From Gyromitra esculenta (lineage: Eukaryota > Ascomycota > Pezizomycetes > Pezizales > Discinaceae): DNA of 64,000 bases. The translations under genes and the position numbers were made by a program. Shown here piece by piece: positions 11,519 through 23,502 of this stretch. Location: assembly GCA_038503075.1 (NCBI GenBank), contig JBCAML010000022.1, positions 744,001 to 808,000 of the forward strand. The letters run 5' to 3'. The stretch's first letter is position 1, and the number at the start of each line of letters is the position of its first letter. Below the pieces are notes generated by a model. The model saw only the letters and a list, made by a program, of their open reading frames with translations, was not told the origin of the DNA and did not search any database.

Positions 11519-12101
11519 CTACTTTGAGCTTAGTAACCCTAGACTTTTAACATCTGCTTCACTATCAGGCCGTCTATCAAAACCAGGGTCGATTTTGGCT
11601 CGGCGGATATATGCAGCTTGGATGGCTTGTGTTTTCGCAACCTAGGCAATTAAGCAGGTGATGTTAACACTGTTCTACGTTCCATAGTAGTTTTCAGAAG
11701 TAGAACATTCTCCATCTCGATTTCCCTTGTTCCAACCCCTCGTACACCCCCATCGGTGAAAATATATTAACTAACCTCCTTCTTGTGGTGAAGACATTCA
11801 TAGTAATCGTCACGCTGGGGAACACATTTCCACTTTCCCTCATCGCTCGCAGAATTGGTGTTCATGACGTAGCAGGCTAGGAGATCTTGCCAGAAAGGAA
11901 AACACTAAGATAGCAAACTGTCAATTGAAACCTGACACATGTATGTAGAGTAAGGAATAACTTACTCTGCCAACACCTATCCATAAATCATAGATCTCGT
12001 CAGCCTCCGCTTCCATACCAAGCGGTCCTAGTAGGATTTCCATGATGTGGAGGGGGGTGTGAGGGGCACGTACCACCATGAATACCGTAGCCGGAAGCCA
12101 T
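11519..12101 (-). CDS. NDUFS5: NADH:ubiquinone oxidoreductase 15 kDa subunit (NDUFS5)
   Basis: This is an accessory subunit of mitochondrial complex I, on the intermembrane-space side. Four exons on the minus strand: 12074-12101, 11966-11976 (only 11 nt), 11776-11904 and 11519-11641, giving 96 residues. The N-terminus reads MASGYGIHGGVGRCFPFWQ, matching the family start across the micro-exon. Two CX9C motifs, CFPFWQDLLAC and CVPQRDDYYEC, are the disulfide pairs of twin-CX9C proteins imported by the Mia40 pathway. DDYYECLHHKKE is the family signature. All junctions are GT-AG and in frame. It is divergent from the PG/PI transfer protein gene, about 0.6 kb away. Confidence 0.9.
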
Positions 12102-12735
12102 GATGTTTGGTATCTGTTTGATATCGAGGTTACAGCAATGCGAGGGTTCAAATGGCGATGGAGTCCCGAAAACGCGATTGGGGCGAGGTCAAGAAAAGCC
12201 GGGTTGCCTAACAACCTGCCTATCGCCAAGAAGGGAAGTTGTACTAACACAGGAAATCTGTTGGTAGGTGGCGGTGCTGCCGCTCTCTTGGTGAGCCCAA
12301 ACTTGTTTGAATTTCATACTATGTTAATTAACTCTATTTGATGTCTAGCATAGCGTTTTTAATCCATTATGAGTTTATATCAGACCTCTCAGGGAGCTGT
12401 AAAAGGGAAAGAAAACTGCGATCTCTTACTCGCACCGCCACCTGTCACCAGCCTTACCCTAAAGTGCATTCCAGTGATGTGAACATTAAAGGCTTGGTAA
12501 GACTTGGCACTGTCGCTGTGGCGTCACAGGTCATGCTTAGGTTCTTCCCAACCTCCTCCAGGATAATTGCGTGCATGTAGTTACCCTTCCCTTACACTGA
12601 TATGGCTTTTGCCTCTCTCGCTTGCTCATCCTCCCCATCCTCCTCCTCCTCCTCCCCCACATCCTCCTCCCCTCATTCGTTCCTATTTGTGTACTTCGTA
12701 TCCTTCTAGCCCTTTAAAATACCCTACAGTTCACT
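12102..12735. promoter_or_regulatory. Divergent promoter, NDUFS5 / PG-PI transfer protein
   Basis: This 634-bp spacer separates two start codons on opposite strands, so it must hold both promoters. The part next to the PG/PI transfer protein gene is a CT-rich tract (about 12605-12680, mostly CCTCCTCC units), common upstream of well-expressed fungal genes. No TATA box was assigned. Confidence 0.5.
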
Positions 12736-13472
12736 ATGAAACTCTCTACTACTCTCCCAATAATCTCCTTATTTGTCGCTTCTGCTGCCGCTTCAAACTT
12801 ATTCCAGCAGCTTGCAGGGAGTGTCGTAAATGTTAAGACTACTGGTTCAAAAGTCCCTGGAGAATCCCCTCTTTATCACTGCGGACCTACTTCAGACGAC
12901 ATTCTCACCATTGATAAAGTTGACTTGGTCCCGAACCCTCCTGTTCCGTATGTCCATTCCGCCATTTAACACGTGACGAGTACTGATTCGGATTCAGTGG
13001 TCAACCTCTCACAATTGAAGCTTCGGGTACCCTCCACAAGAGCGTCGAGAAAGGCGCTCAAGTCGAAGTTACCGTCAAATATGGTTTAATCACCTTAATT
13101 AAAGAAACCCTTGATCTCTGTGATCATGTTAGCGAAGTCGATCTCAAATGTCCGATCAAAAAGGACAAGTTGATACTCACGAAAGTTGTTGATATCCCAA
13201 AACAAGTCCCCCCCGTAAGTAGAATGTTTTGTTTTTAGCTTTAGTATTGATCTTATCTTTTTTTCTCTTCAGGGTCGTGGCAGCCCCTACTCTTAACACT
13301 CCACCCTGTACGAGAAGAGGTTCTTATCGGCGGGATATTCATATATGCACCATCAGTCTCTTGCTGACACAAGCTTGAATCATAGGGAAAGTACAATGTC
13401 GCCGCTAACGCGTATCTCGAAGATGGCGATCCCATCACTTGTCTCGTCGGGCAGGTAATTTTCACTCGCTGA
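12736..13472 (+). CDS. NPC2: Phosphatidylglycerol/phosphatidylinositol transfer protein (ML domain)
   Basis: A secreted or vacuolar lipid-binding protein of the MD-2/NPC2 family. Exons 12736-12947, 12998-13214 and 13386-13472 give 171 residues, close to the usual 170-180. Residues 1-20 form a signal peptide (MKLSTTLPIISLFVASAAAS). Conserved features are CGPTSDDILTIDKVDLVPNPP, LTIEASGTLHKSVEKGA, VKYGLI, DLKCPIKKD and GKYNVAANAYLEDGDPITCL, with the Cys residues expected for the ML disulfides. The second intron (13215-13385, 171 nt) is longer than most here and has an inner AG at about 13273 that would break the frame. The end (GQVIFTR, stop 13470-13472) needs no further intron. Confidence 0.9.
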
Positions 13473-15001
13473 AGTAGCCCCCCACCGCCCAAGTAATCCT
13501 CTCGTCGGCCCAACAACCTTCTTGTAGAATACTTGGCTGTGATATCGGAGCGAAGTCAGATGTTTTATTGTATCTTAAGATAATGGACTTAATGTGGGGC
13601 GCAGGGTGAAATAGCGAGGGTTATCGAATTGAAATCTTTTCCTAGCGACAGATTGGTTACTTTGTTTTTTTTCGTGTTTTCGCTACGCTTGGTTTTCGCA
13701 GTTGATTTATTTTTGCCTATGGCCATTTCATCTCAAGATTAGTGTCCCCTTTACTCACCCTATCCACCATCGGCTCTTTTATCTTTGTGTTTAGCAAACC
13801 CAATATATAGTCAACTACCAGAGCATAACGATATAGCAAGAAATTATGGTTTTTAGTTCTGTATACAAAAGCATAGAATATGTTGTGGTGGAATTTCTAA
13901 TAGCACTACTTTATCTTGCACAATGGCGAGATTATAGTGAAGCAAGAAGTAAGTGAGATTTTCTCGTTTGTCCTAAATCTTGTCCATCTAGTTTAGTTCT
14001 CGCCTCACCGAAATTTCGCCACTGCGCAGGATACGGTAATCAGGTTGTATAATACAATATCATGCAGAGTACACTTATTGTGGGATTCGTGAGTAAAGCT
14101 AAAAACAGCGAGAGGCGCCAAAACTCATCACAGTTCTTCTGATCTTTAGATTCTAGCAGGCCCATACCGTCTTTGTTTCGATATAATTTCTTGACGATTT
14201 GGATCAAAATCCCCTACCTAGTGCGTTTAAGTTGATGACATTTACTTATTTAGTATATACTACAGGTATCTCCCATGAATACCACGTCCTAGCGTATTGA
14301 CGCGCATTTTGAATAGCCCCTGAACCCACGGGTTTAGCTGGAGAGATTGAATTGTCTTTGCGAGTTTTGCATTTCTAATCTCAGTGGATTGATCGAGTGA
14401 CAATATATGACAATAGACAATAAGCCCGATTTATTGCTGGATTTTGGCTTCTGTAATCCTCTCAAAGCAACATGTAGTCCTCTCGATCTTAAAAATTATA
14501 CCTCTGGGGTTTGCGTAATCGATAAGGGTAGCGCACGCGTAGTTCCCCTATATCGACCGAGAACATTGAGAACATTGAAAGTTAGCTAAACCGAATTTAG
14601 CTAATATATACATACGTGTATCCGCCAAATGCCCTCTTTTGCCTTGTCTTGTTTTTTTCGGATTTTCGTCATTTAGGTGTTTTGAGATGCCAGTAAACGC
14701 CATCCCTAAGGAAAAAAAATTCTTATGCTGCCCACCATGCATATCCCCCAGCGATACCGGGGGTTAAACAATAACCCTCCAGCAATGAGCCCCAGCGCCG
14801 ATGATTGAAGTACATCTTTTTGAACTCTAACCCCCCCTCCTTTTCTATCTAATCATAATTTCCTTCCTATGATCGCCCAAGCCGAGTCTCTTCTACGCAC
14901 CCAGTGGTGGTAGGTATTTAAAAGTAATATATATATATATATATAAAAGAGAAGAACCAAGTTTTAACTATAGGGTAGCGTCCGGGGTTTATATGTACGC
15001 C
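13473..15001. other. Intergenic, no gene recognised
   Basis: This convergent spacer lies between the PG/PI transfer protein gene and the Mpv17-like gene. It is AT-rich, with a TA dinucleotide run at about 14926-14945. A 60-residue open frame at 14407-14589 has no recognisable family. Decayed element DNA is possible but not shown. Confidence 0.45.
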
Positions 15002-16203
15002 TCAGTGTTCCGTTGCGTTGATTGATAGTGAAAGATAAGTAGTCCATGCAATGCCGATAGTGGATGCGAAAGGCTACATTTATACTAATTATTAGTGCGA
15101 CACGCAATGGGAGGTGGAACCAAGACTGACTAGCTGTAACGCAAGGGGGATAAGCCTGAAGTTTATTATTTGAACGGCCGGCCAGACAATATAGTTCATT
15201 TTTCTATTATCTAGATTAGTGTATATTCCATGTAGTTTTAGATACATGTGCTACATGTATTCATGGTGTAAACGTCAAGTAAAAAGTACTTACAGCGTGG
15301 GAAAATAGACCATGCTAAACTTGCGCATCACTGCTTTTTTCCCACCACCTTCAGCCAGCGTCATGTAAACAAAGAATAATGCTAGAGCTACATAGGTTAT
15401 TGTTAACGGGGGGAGTTTTTTTAGAGGCTCAGATCTATAAACCCACAAATAGGCGTGAAAATCAACTGGTCCAAAGCAACACGCAATAGCGCAGGACCAG
15501 TTTGACTATCCGCTGTAACGGGAAAGATTTCGGAGAGAAAACCAAACCATGCGAATGTGACGGGCGCCATGAGAAAGCCTGTGTTGGCGTTATTTAGTTG
15601 GTGTCTGCTCCCAATCGTAGTTATTGAATAAGGCTACAAACCCCATGCCATAAATCTGACCAATCGTTCAAAATCGAAGCCAGTGGGGGTCCCGACCAGA
15701 TCCCCTCGATGGCTAGGTAGAGGGCCCTTTTCGCTCAAATCATGGATTTCTATGGAGACGCTATCTTTCTTGCTAGGGTCTAAGGGTTTCCTGGTGGTCT
15801 TTGCTCGTACAGAGGATACGGTTTGTGCAATGGTATCCGCTACTCCGTGCAGCATCTACTACCAGCGGGGTGATGTGTGGCGTTAGCTTCTAGCTCTCCC
15901 GTCACATCCCCAAAGCACGATGGAGGGAATGAATCGGACCGAGTTCGTGATCATCATCGTCAGGACTGGCTTTGAGGCAAAATGCAGATCGAACTGAAAG
16001 GCCAAACATGCCAAACCAACCGCCTCGGTGAACAGAACAATCAGGTTTACTAGGGGCTGTGTGGGGTTATGCATTCCATCAGCAACGGCGTGGTTTGGGG
16101 GTAGAGCTGGCAGCAGCATTGAGAGAAACAGGCGCACCACGCGGCCACATATGTAATGGCTATTTGCTGCTCGAAGCAGACGGAAGCGGGTGACAGTGGT
16201 CAT
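15002..16203 (-). CDS. Mpv17/PMP22 family membrane protein
   Basis: An integral membrane protein of the Mpv17/PMP22 family (peroxisomal or inner mitochondrial membrane). Six exons, high to low: 15940-16203, 15642-15855, 15447-15578, 15294-15387, 15131-15203 and 15002-15073; 282 residues, every junction GT-AG and in frame. Family features: KPVLTMMITNSMLHGVADTIAQ, FDFERLVRFMAWGFLMAPV, WFGFLSEIFP, RVALDQLIFTPI, YIVWPAVQIINFRLIPL and IGIAWTTYLSL. The Arg-rich start suggests a targeting leader, but a later Met could also be used. A hydrophilic insert of about 40 residues (Lys/Ser/Asp-rich) lies between the first two conserved blocks. Divergent from CHD1, 0.7 kb away. Transport substrate cannot be told. 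Confidence 0.85.
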
Positions 16204-16904
16204 TCTACGAGTGTTATTTACTTGAGAGGGATGTAAGATGAATCGGCAGAAGCGCTAGAGGAGATGAGGGGCGCGTGGCTGGGATGGCTGGCGAGGTATG
16301 CTATCTAGTAGATTGCGAGTGATTGACTGAGCGAGCGACTGACTAGGTGACCGGATGGGCTTTGCGTGTGGAGAGAGAGGTAAAAAGAAACAGAGGCGGT
16401 ATTTAGTGAGGGCGTGGAGCGAACAGGACAGCTAGCACGGGAGCTTGGACACACAGGACAGCGGGCAGTGGAGCCCCTGCGCCTACATGTACTCTACATA
16501 CATGTATGCACATGTACATGCCCACCAAGAGAGCTGCAATCTGTCGGATCTGATAAGATGCGGCTGATGATTGGAAGTGCAGTTTCCTCCCAGTGCGGTT
16601 TTGGCCGTCGGCTGACTCAGCAAGCGCCCGACGCGGGCTGGTGGTGGTGTCTCTCCTGCCACTCTTCCCGTTTCCTCCCTCCTCCCCAGTCCCAGGCCCG
16701 TTGTTGCTCTTCGCCCAGCTGTGGGTACTCTACATACTACGTCGGTCACCCACCCTAACCCCCACAACTCCTTCCCGCAACACCACAACCTCAACCGCTC
16801 TTCATCACCCAACCACCAGCATCCTCGCACGAACGAGTTCTTCGTAACGTGCAGCATAGCGATACCGTATTTACATTCGGATCGTCTACTAGTGCTGGTA
16901 AACC
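16204..16904. promoter_or_regulatory. Divergent promoter, Mpv17-like / CHD1
   Basis: A 701-bp spacer between opposite starts. It has two TACATGTA palindromes (16484-16491 and 16499-16506), followed at once by ACATGTACATG, the densest cluster of this motif in the window. The CHD1 side is C-rich. The placement suggests a regulatory site, but this is inference. Confidence 0.45.
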
Positions 16905-19900
16905 ATGTCTGGTAGGCCTCCTTTTTCTCCGTGTTGGCGCGTTGTTGTTCCCAAAAATTCCTGTCATCCTCGTGTGCTCCGTTCGCTCGTCCTCCATCTC
17001 GAATCCATCCCCCTCCCCAAAAAGGTACCCGTTGGCCACTCCCTTGCCTGTCCCCCTTCAAAGCCTGCTGGGCAAGCAGATGGCGCCCGTCTCTCGCTTT
17101 TATCTCCTACTCCCCCCTGTAGCCTTGCTATAATTGCGCTCACCCCGCTGTCTTGCATCACGAGCTCTCATCAGCATCGAGTCGTGCATCCCCGAAACCT
17201 CTTCCAGACTCGTCTAATACCTCTATCTTCTCTCCGATGCATTTTTTTTCGTCGCCCCTCTCGTGATCACCCCTCATAGCTTTCCGCTGCTTTCCAGTTG
17301 ATTTCTAGGTTCGTTACTGATGCTAGTGGTTGATCATAGGAGGTAGTGTGGTTATCCCGTCTCCCCCGGATGGGGAAGCATTCGTTACTTCTCCTCCGGA
17401 TACATCCTACCCTATCGTAAATCATGCGTCTAGCTCAGACAACTCCTCGGAAAGCGAGGCTGCCTTGTCTGATGCCGAAGAGGAGTGTACACCACAACAA
17501 GAATCGGCGTCGACCCCCGAATCGAACCATGAAGAGGAAGAGGAAATGAGTTCGAATAGTTCGTCAGATGAAGATGTCGAAGGTCAATCGGAAGACGGAG
17601 ATTATGAAGTTGAAACACCAGCTGAAGAACCAACCGAAGAGAATGGATATGAGAGTGCTGTGAAGTCTGCGAAAGAGTCTCGGAAGAGCACGAAGATCAG
17701 GGTGGCTGATGACTACAACGAGAACCCAGACTTATATGGCCTACGTAGGAGTGTGGGTTTGCCCTTACATGATTGATCATAGCCCATGCTGACTAGTTTC
17801 CTGTAGGAACGGGCTCGACCAGCTGCACGACCGGCTGTAACCCCCCCCCTCCCTCCCACCTGCAGCACGCCTCCTCCCCCTCACCATTCCTAACCTCAAG
17901 CCAGCCTGGAAACACAATTAACGTGTTTAATAGATTGATAGTACCTCGGATTCCGATGATTCCGAGCCTAAAAGTAGCCGCTCCCGTAAACGACGAAAGC
18001 CCACTACTATCCGATCGTCCAAATGTTGGTGTTTCTTAGAAGGCACCCCCGAAAAAAAAAAAAGAAATAGTACTGATATGCCTTTTCTAGCATCAAAACT
18101 TCCTTCGCCGATACCTGGTTACAGCACATCTGACGACGACGAAAGCGAAGATGAATACGGAGCCCGGCCCTCCCATAAGTCACGTAAAAAGAGACGGCGC
18201 GTTACAGCCACCAACGACACACCTCCGGCCGAAGTTCGCTTCTCCACTCGTCGAGCCGGAAAGGTGACAAATTACAACGAAGATGATGAAGATGATTTTG
18301 AGGAAGAGGATATCACACCGGCCTACGATTACCAGGAGCCAGAACCAGATATTGGCGGAATTGATTTGATTCTTGATCACCGACCACGGGAGGGTGTTGG
18401 TATGTTCTGCTTTCTAGAGCTTACCTCTTCGTCTCTAATCAAGGTTTTCTTTTCTTTTCTTTATATACAGATACCCCGAAGCCCGTTGTGAAACGTACCG
18501 ACCTCGAATTTCACGTATGTTATCTCTAGCACTTGATCACGTCCCTCCTTCTCTTTATACCATGCTAAACCTGAGTAGATTAAATGGCAAGGAATGTCGC
18601 ATTATCATGCGACATGGGAAACAGCGGAAAACTTAGCTGAATATAAGGGGATCAGGAAGTTGGATAATTATATGCGGAAAGTAGTTGAGCAAGACTACTA
18701 CACACGAATGAACCCGAGTACTACTAGAGAAGACATGGAAGCAATGGATCTCGATCGTGAGCGGGAACGCGATGCGATAGCTGAATATGTAATTGTGGAA
18801 AGAGTAATCGGCCATCAGGATCTGGACGGTGTACAACAGTACATGATCAAATGTTTGTGGTGCTTCCCATTTTTCGTTTCTTTACTCCAGAATACTGATA
18901 TGGCAACTACAGGGAAACGACTCCCATACGAATATTGTACCTGGGAAGATGAGGATCTTGTTTCTAAGATTGCCCAAGAACAGATTGATAAATATTGGGA
19001 TCGGACTCGCTCTGCCCCTCTATCAAAGAAATCTGAAACCGATACTGGTACTCGTCGTAGCTACCAAAAGCTTGATGCTCAGCCAAGTTACATTAAGGGT
19101 GGCGAGTTACGAGACTTTCAGATGAAGGGCCTGAATTGGTTGGCATATAATTGGACGAAAGGCAACAATGGGATCCTAGCGGATGAGATGGGTCTAGGGA
19201 AGACCGTTCAGACAGTTGCATTCATGAGTTGGGTATATATTCACGCCCCCTCCCGCCTCGGGACGTAAGCTAACTGGCTCAACACTTAGCTTCGCCATGA
19301 TCGTGCTCAACATGGTCCATTCCTAGTAGTAGTGCCTCTATCTACAGTTCCTTCTTGGGCGGAGACACTTGAGAACTGGGCACCAGATATGAATTTTATT
19401 GTGTATACCGGTACTGGCAAGGCGCGTGAGGTCCTGCGTGACTACGAGATGTTTGTCGACGGAAATACCAAAAAGACCAAGTTTAACTGTATGGTCACTA
19501 CTTACGAGTATATCTTGAATGATGCCAACATCCTACAGCAAATCAAATGGCAATTCCTCGCAGTTGATGAAGCGCATCGGTTAAAGAATAAGGACTCTGC
19601 ACTCTATGACAAATTAAACGACTTCAAGGCACCAAGTCGATTACTTATCACCGGTACCCCGTTGCAGAACAACTTGAAAGAACTTGGAGCGCTTGTTGAT
19701 TTTCTTATGCCTGGAAAAATCCAAATTGACAACGATGTTGATCTTCAGTCCGCGGATGCAGCTCGACAAATCGAAGCTCTGCAAGAAACCCTGAAGCCTT
19801 ATATGCTGCGACGGGTGAAGAAGTCAGTAGAAAAATCACTACCTGGGAAGACGGAAAAAATCATTCGTGTGGAGCTTTCGGACGTGCAAACCGAATATTA

Positions 19901-22604
19901 CAAAAATATCATCACCCGTAACTACGCAGCCTTGAACGCTGGCGCTACAGGCCCGAAGCAATCACTGTTGAATATTGTGATGGAATTGAAGAAGGCTAGC
20001 AACCATCCATTTATGTTTCCGTCTGCAGAAGACCGAATACTACAAGGAAGCAATAAACGCGAGGACGTTCTTAAAGCCCTTATCATGAGCAGCGGCAAGA
20101 TGGTTCTTCTGGATCAATTACTTACCAAACTCAAAGCGGATAACCATCGGGTTCTTATTTTTAGTCAAATGGTTCAAATGCTGGATATCCTCGCGGACTA
20201 CCTCAATCTTAAGGGTTATTCGTACCAGCGATTAGACGGTACGATTGCCGCTGGGCCCCGCCGGATCGCTATCGATCATTTTAATTCAGCCGATAGCCCA
20301 GACTTCTGTTTTCTGCTAAGTACTAGAGCTGGTGGGCTTGGTATCAACTTAATGACGGCAGATACTGTAATCCTTTTTGATTCGGACTGGAACCCCCAAG
20401 CGGACCTCCAGGCTATGGCTCGAGCACATCGGATCGGGCAGAAGTCACACGTCATGGTGTATAGACTGGTCTCAAAAAGTAAGCATTTCCGTGTAAAAGA
20501 ATCTTGAGATCTACATAGCTTATGAATATTGTTTTTAGACACTATTGAAGAGGAAGTCTTGGAACGCGCACGTAACAAGATGATCCTAGAACATTTGGTG
20601 ATCTCACTTGGTGTGACAGATAAGGGTATTACGGACAAAGTGAAGAAGAAGGATAGACTAGAGTCGGCAGAGCTCTCTGCCATCCTTAAGGTGTGATCCA
20701 TTCTTGAGGTGATTAAGTGGTGAGACTAACGTGCTCGAAAATAATTATAGGCTCGTGCTTCCAAGATGTTCGAAGCCACAGACAACCAAAAAAAGCTTGA
20801 AGAGCTTAAAATTGATGACATCTTACTTAACGCAGAAGACCATATTACTCAAGTTGAACCTGGCTTGGGCGGAGAAGGTGGTGACGATTTCTTGAAGCAA
20901 TTTGAAGTAACGGATTTTAAGGCAGAGGTATCTTGGGACGATATTATTCCAAAGGAGGAATTAGATGCGATCAAAGGCGAAGAGAAAGTAAGAGAGGTAA
21001 TATTACCATTTTCTTCTGCTTTGGTATATACCATTGCTAATTTCACTCAGGAGGAGGAGTTCCTTAACGAGCAGATCGAAATGAACACAAAACGTAAACG
21101 CAGAAATGCTGCAAATGGCGAGCTGGAAGGTCGATCAGCCAAACGGCGCGCGAAAGAACTATCAGCTGCCAGAATTGATTATAGCGATGACGAACCAGAC
21201 GAGGATCCAATGAGACCACTGACTGAACGCGAGGTCAGGAACTTGTACAGGGCTTACGGTCGCTATGGATGTCTTGACGAGTGTTGGGTCGAAATTATCA
21301 GCGATTCTGGATTAACCAATCGAGATCCAGAGGTTATTAAATCAACGGTTGCAGAGCTGGTTGCGCTAAGCGAGATCGAAATACAGAAGCACCGGTCAAC
21401 TTTGGATGATGGGATGGGTAAGAAGGAGAAAAAAGCGATCCTATTCGATTATAAGGGCACTAAGAAGCTCAATGCCGAGACCATTGTGCAAAGGCCTAAG
21501 GAGCTGAAAGACCTTCGAAAAGCCGTCTCACTTTATCCAGACCGATCAAAATTCCGTATCAACGATGTCAAGTCAGTTCACAATTGGTCTTGTGAGTGGG
21601 GTGCCCGCGAGGATGCCATGCTTTGTGTAGGCATTGCCAAACATGGTTATGGTGCTTGGGTCGCAATCCGTGATGACCCTGAGCTCGGTATGCAGGGGAA
21701 ATTCTTCTTAGAAGAACACCGTGTCGATAAAAAGGAAGAAAGGGGAAGAGCAGAATCCACTGCAAAGTCGCCTGGGGCAGTTCACCTTGTTCGGAGGGCA
21801 GATTACCTACTGAGTGTTCTAAGGGAACGTTGTGGGGAAGCTTCTTTGACAAACAACAATCTACAACATAGAAGGTCGCCGGACACAAATTCTAGGCACA
21901 CGAAACGGAATGGCGTGTCTGCGGTTGATAGGGTTGGCAAGAAGGACCGAATTTCCATATCTGCTTCCCCTGCGCCAAACCCCAAAAGATATAAATATAA
22001 ATCCACAATGGTCGTAACTGAGAAGCATCGATCACTAGAAAAGAAGGATTTATTAAAAAGAAGACACAGATACGAGGGAAATGATGCTGAGATAAAAAGG
22101 AAGTCGAGAAAAGCGGTACAGGTTCCGGCAAAGAAAGAGGTGCAAGAAAATGGAGAAGTGTCGGAAGAGAAGAGACCGTTAACCGCTGAAGAGTCTGCGG
22201 CTAGAGTAGGGTCCCAATCAATTAGTGGTATATAAAATACGGGACTAACAAACTCGGCAGAAAAAACTACGCCCTGTTCGTAACAAACTAAAGGAGCTTG
22301 AGAATGTGAAGAAACTTGATAAAAGCCAAAGGCTTCCGGTCTTGAAGGAAGGTCTTCTGGCGGTGGGAAAATTTATCAATACAATTGAGAAGAAGGGGAC
22401 GAGAGAGTACAGAGATCTTTGGTGAGAAAAGTCCCAGGAAATGTTGCGTTTTAATGTAACTAACAGACTATAAGGTATATCGCCTGGCGTTTTTGGCCTC
22501 ATCACGAGAAACCCTGGGAATCGCTGGCCGATTTTTTTGGGAAGCTGGCGGATAGTGAGGAGACGGCTGGCAAGGTCAAAAGAATGGCGAACGAAGTAGT
22601 ATAG
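16905..22604 (+). CDS. CHD1: Chromodomain helicase CHD1
   Basis: An ATP-dependent remodeller that spaces nucleosomes over transcribed genes. Fourteen exons: 16905-16911, 17340-17752, 17807-17836, 17934-18024, 18091-18399, 18471-18514, 18579-18852, 18913-19232, 19290-20478, 20539-20690, 20751-20996, 21051-22205, 22261-22421, 22475-22604; 1506 residues, all junctions in frame. Order: acidic Ser/Glu-rich N-terminus, chromodomain 1 ([17 protein letters not shown]), chromodomain 2 near 367-410, Snf2 ATPase (DEMGLGKT near 479, DEAHR near 589, helicase C with MARAHRIGQ near 870), SANT/SLIDE-like region near 1080-1230, Lys-rich stretch and a C-terminal CHD1 helical domain ([13 protein letters not shown] onward). 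The start is the least certain part: a 7-nt first coding exon (ATG TCT G) followed by a 428-nt intron, chosen because it joins in frame and no other ATG does. Confidence 0.9.
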
Positions 22605-23502
22605 CACAGGTATGGTTTGATTGTTGAATGCGAAACGACCATTTTGTTTCTTGTGTTTGAATGGATAGGAGTCCTTTTGCTACTTTATTTTCATACCTTA
22701 TTCTCGCCCCCTTATCTATTTGTCATTCTCTTCTAATTCGGGTTGAGTTCTCATTTCTTTTGCCCACAGCCGCTGGGTTTATATATATTCTTTCTTGTTT
22801 TAAATTACTTTTTTACTTAGGGAGCGATATTGCGGCAAGCGGGCACATCATGGCGTACATTTGAGAATTTTGTTCTTTAATCTTTACTTTTCTCTTGTCT
22901 GTTCTTATCTTTGTGGGTGTACAATTGGTGTCAGGCCGGTGTGGATTCTTTCCTTCTTTTTTTATTTTACCGGGTGCTTTCTTACTTTCCCAAACTGCGT
23001 TTTATTCTACTTTCACAGGGTCTTTAGGCTTTTTCTTTTGTTTTTTTTTAAAAAAAAGCCCCCCAAAAATTAATTTACCATTCTTTTTCTTCCTTTTTAT
23101 ATTTGTTTTACAATAGGCATCAACCCCTCAGCTTAGAGGTAGAAGCAAGCACGGTAGGATAGGGTCGGCGAGAAAGTTGAATGTTATTCGCTAGCTTCCC
23201 TGAATAGAATAAAATTCCACAGCCTGGGTCTCGCGTGGGTTCGAGAACAAGCAATCCAGAGGGTAGAGCAGAGCCTTGTCATGTAAGGAAAACAGTGCCT
23301 GCATCTCCACAAAATTTGGCTGGGAACTGCGGTTAGAAGCGGGTATCGTTGCAACCACCCCCGCCATCACTGTTCCCTTCTCGCAGCTCTCCATTATTCT
23401 TTTTCTTACTCCCATCACCTTGCTATAAAATTCAGGTTGATCAATCCCATATCTCTCATTTAAATTTGTGTTACTATTTCTGATTTCTCCTCTCCTATAA
23501 CA
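22605..23502. other. Intergenic, no gene recognised
   Basis: T-rich sequence after CHD1 (about 22660-23110), likely 3' UTR and terminator, then the promoter of the E2 gene. Short frames show no family. Confidence 0.45.

Noticed and set aside
16414..17279. Several plus and minus open frames around 16.4-17.3 kb
   Set aside because: They fall in the divergent promoter and the first intron of CHD1, are low-complexity Ser/Pro/Arg and match nothing.
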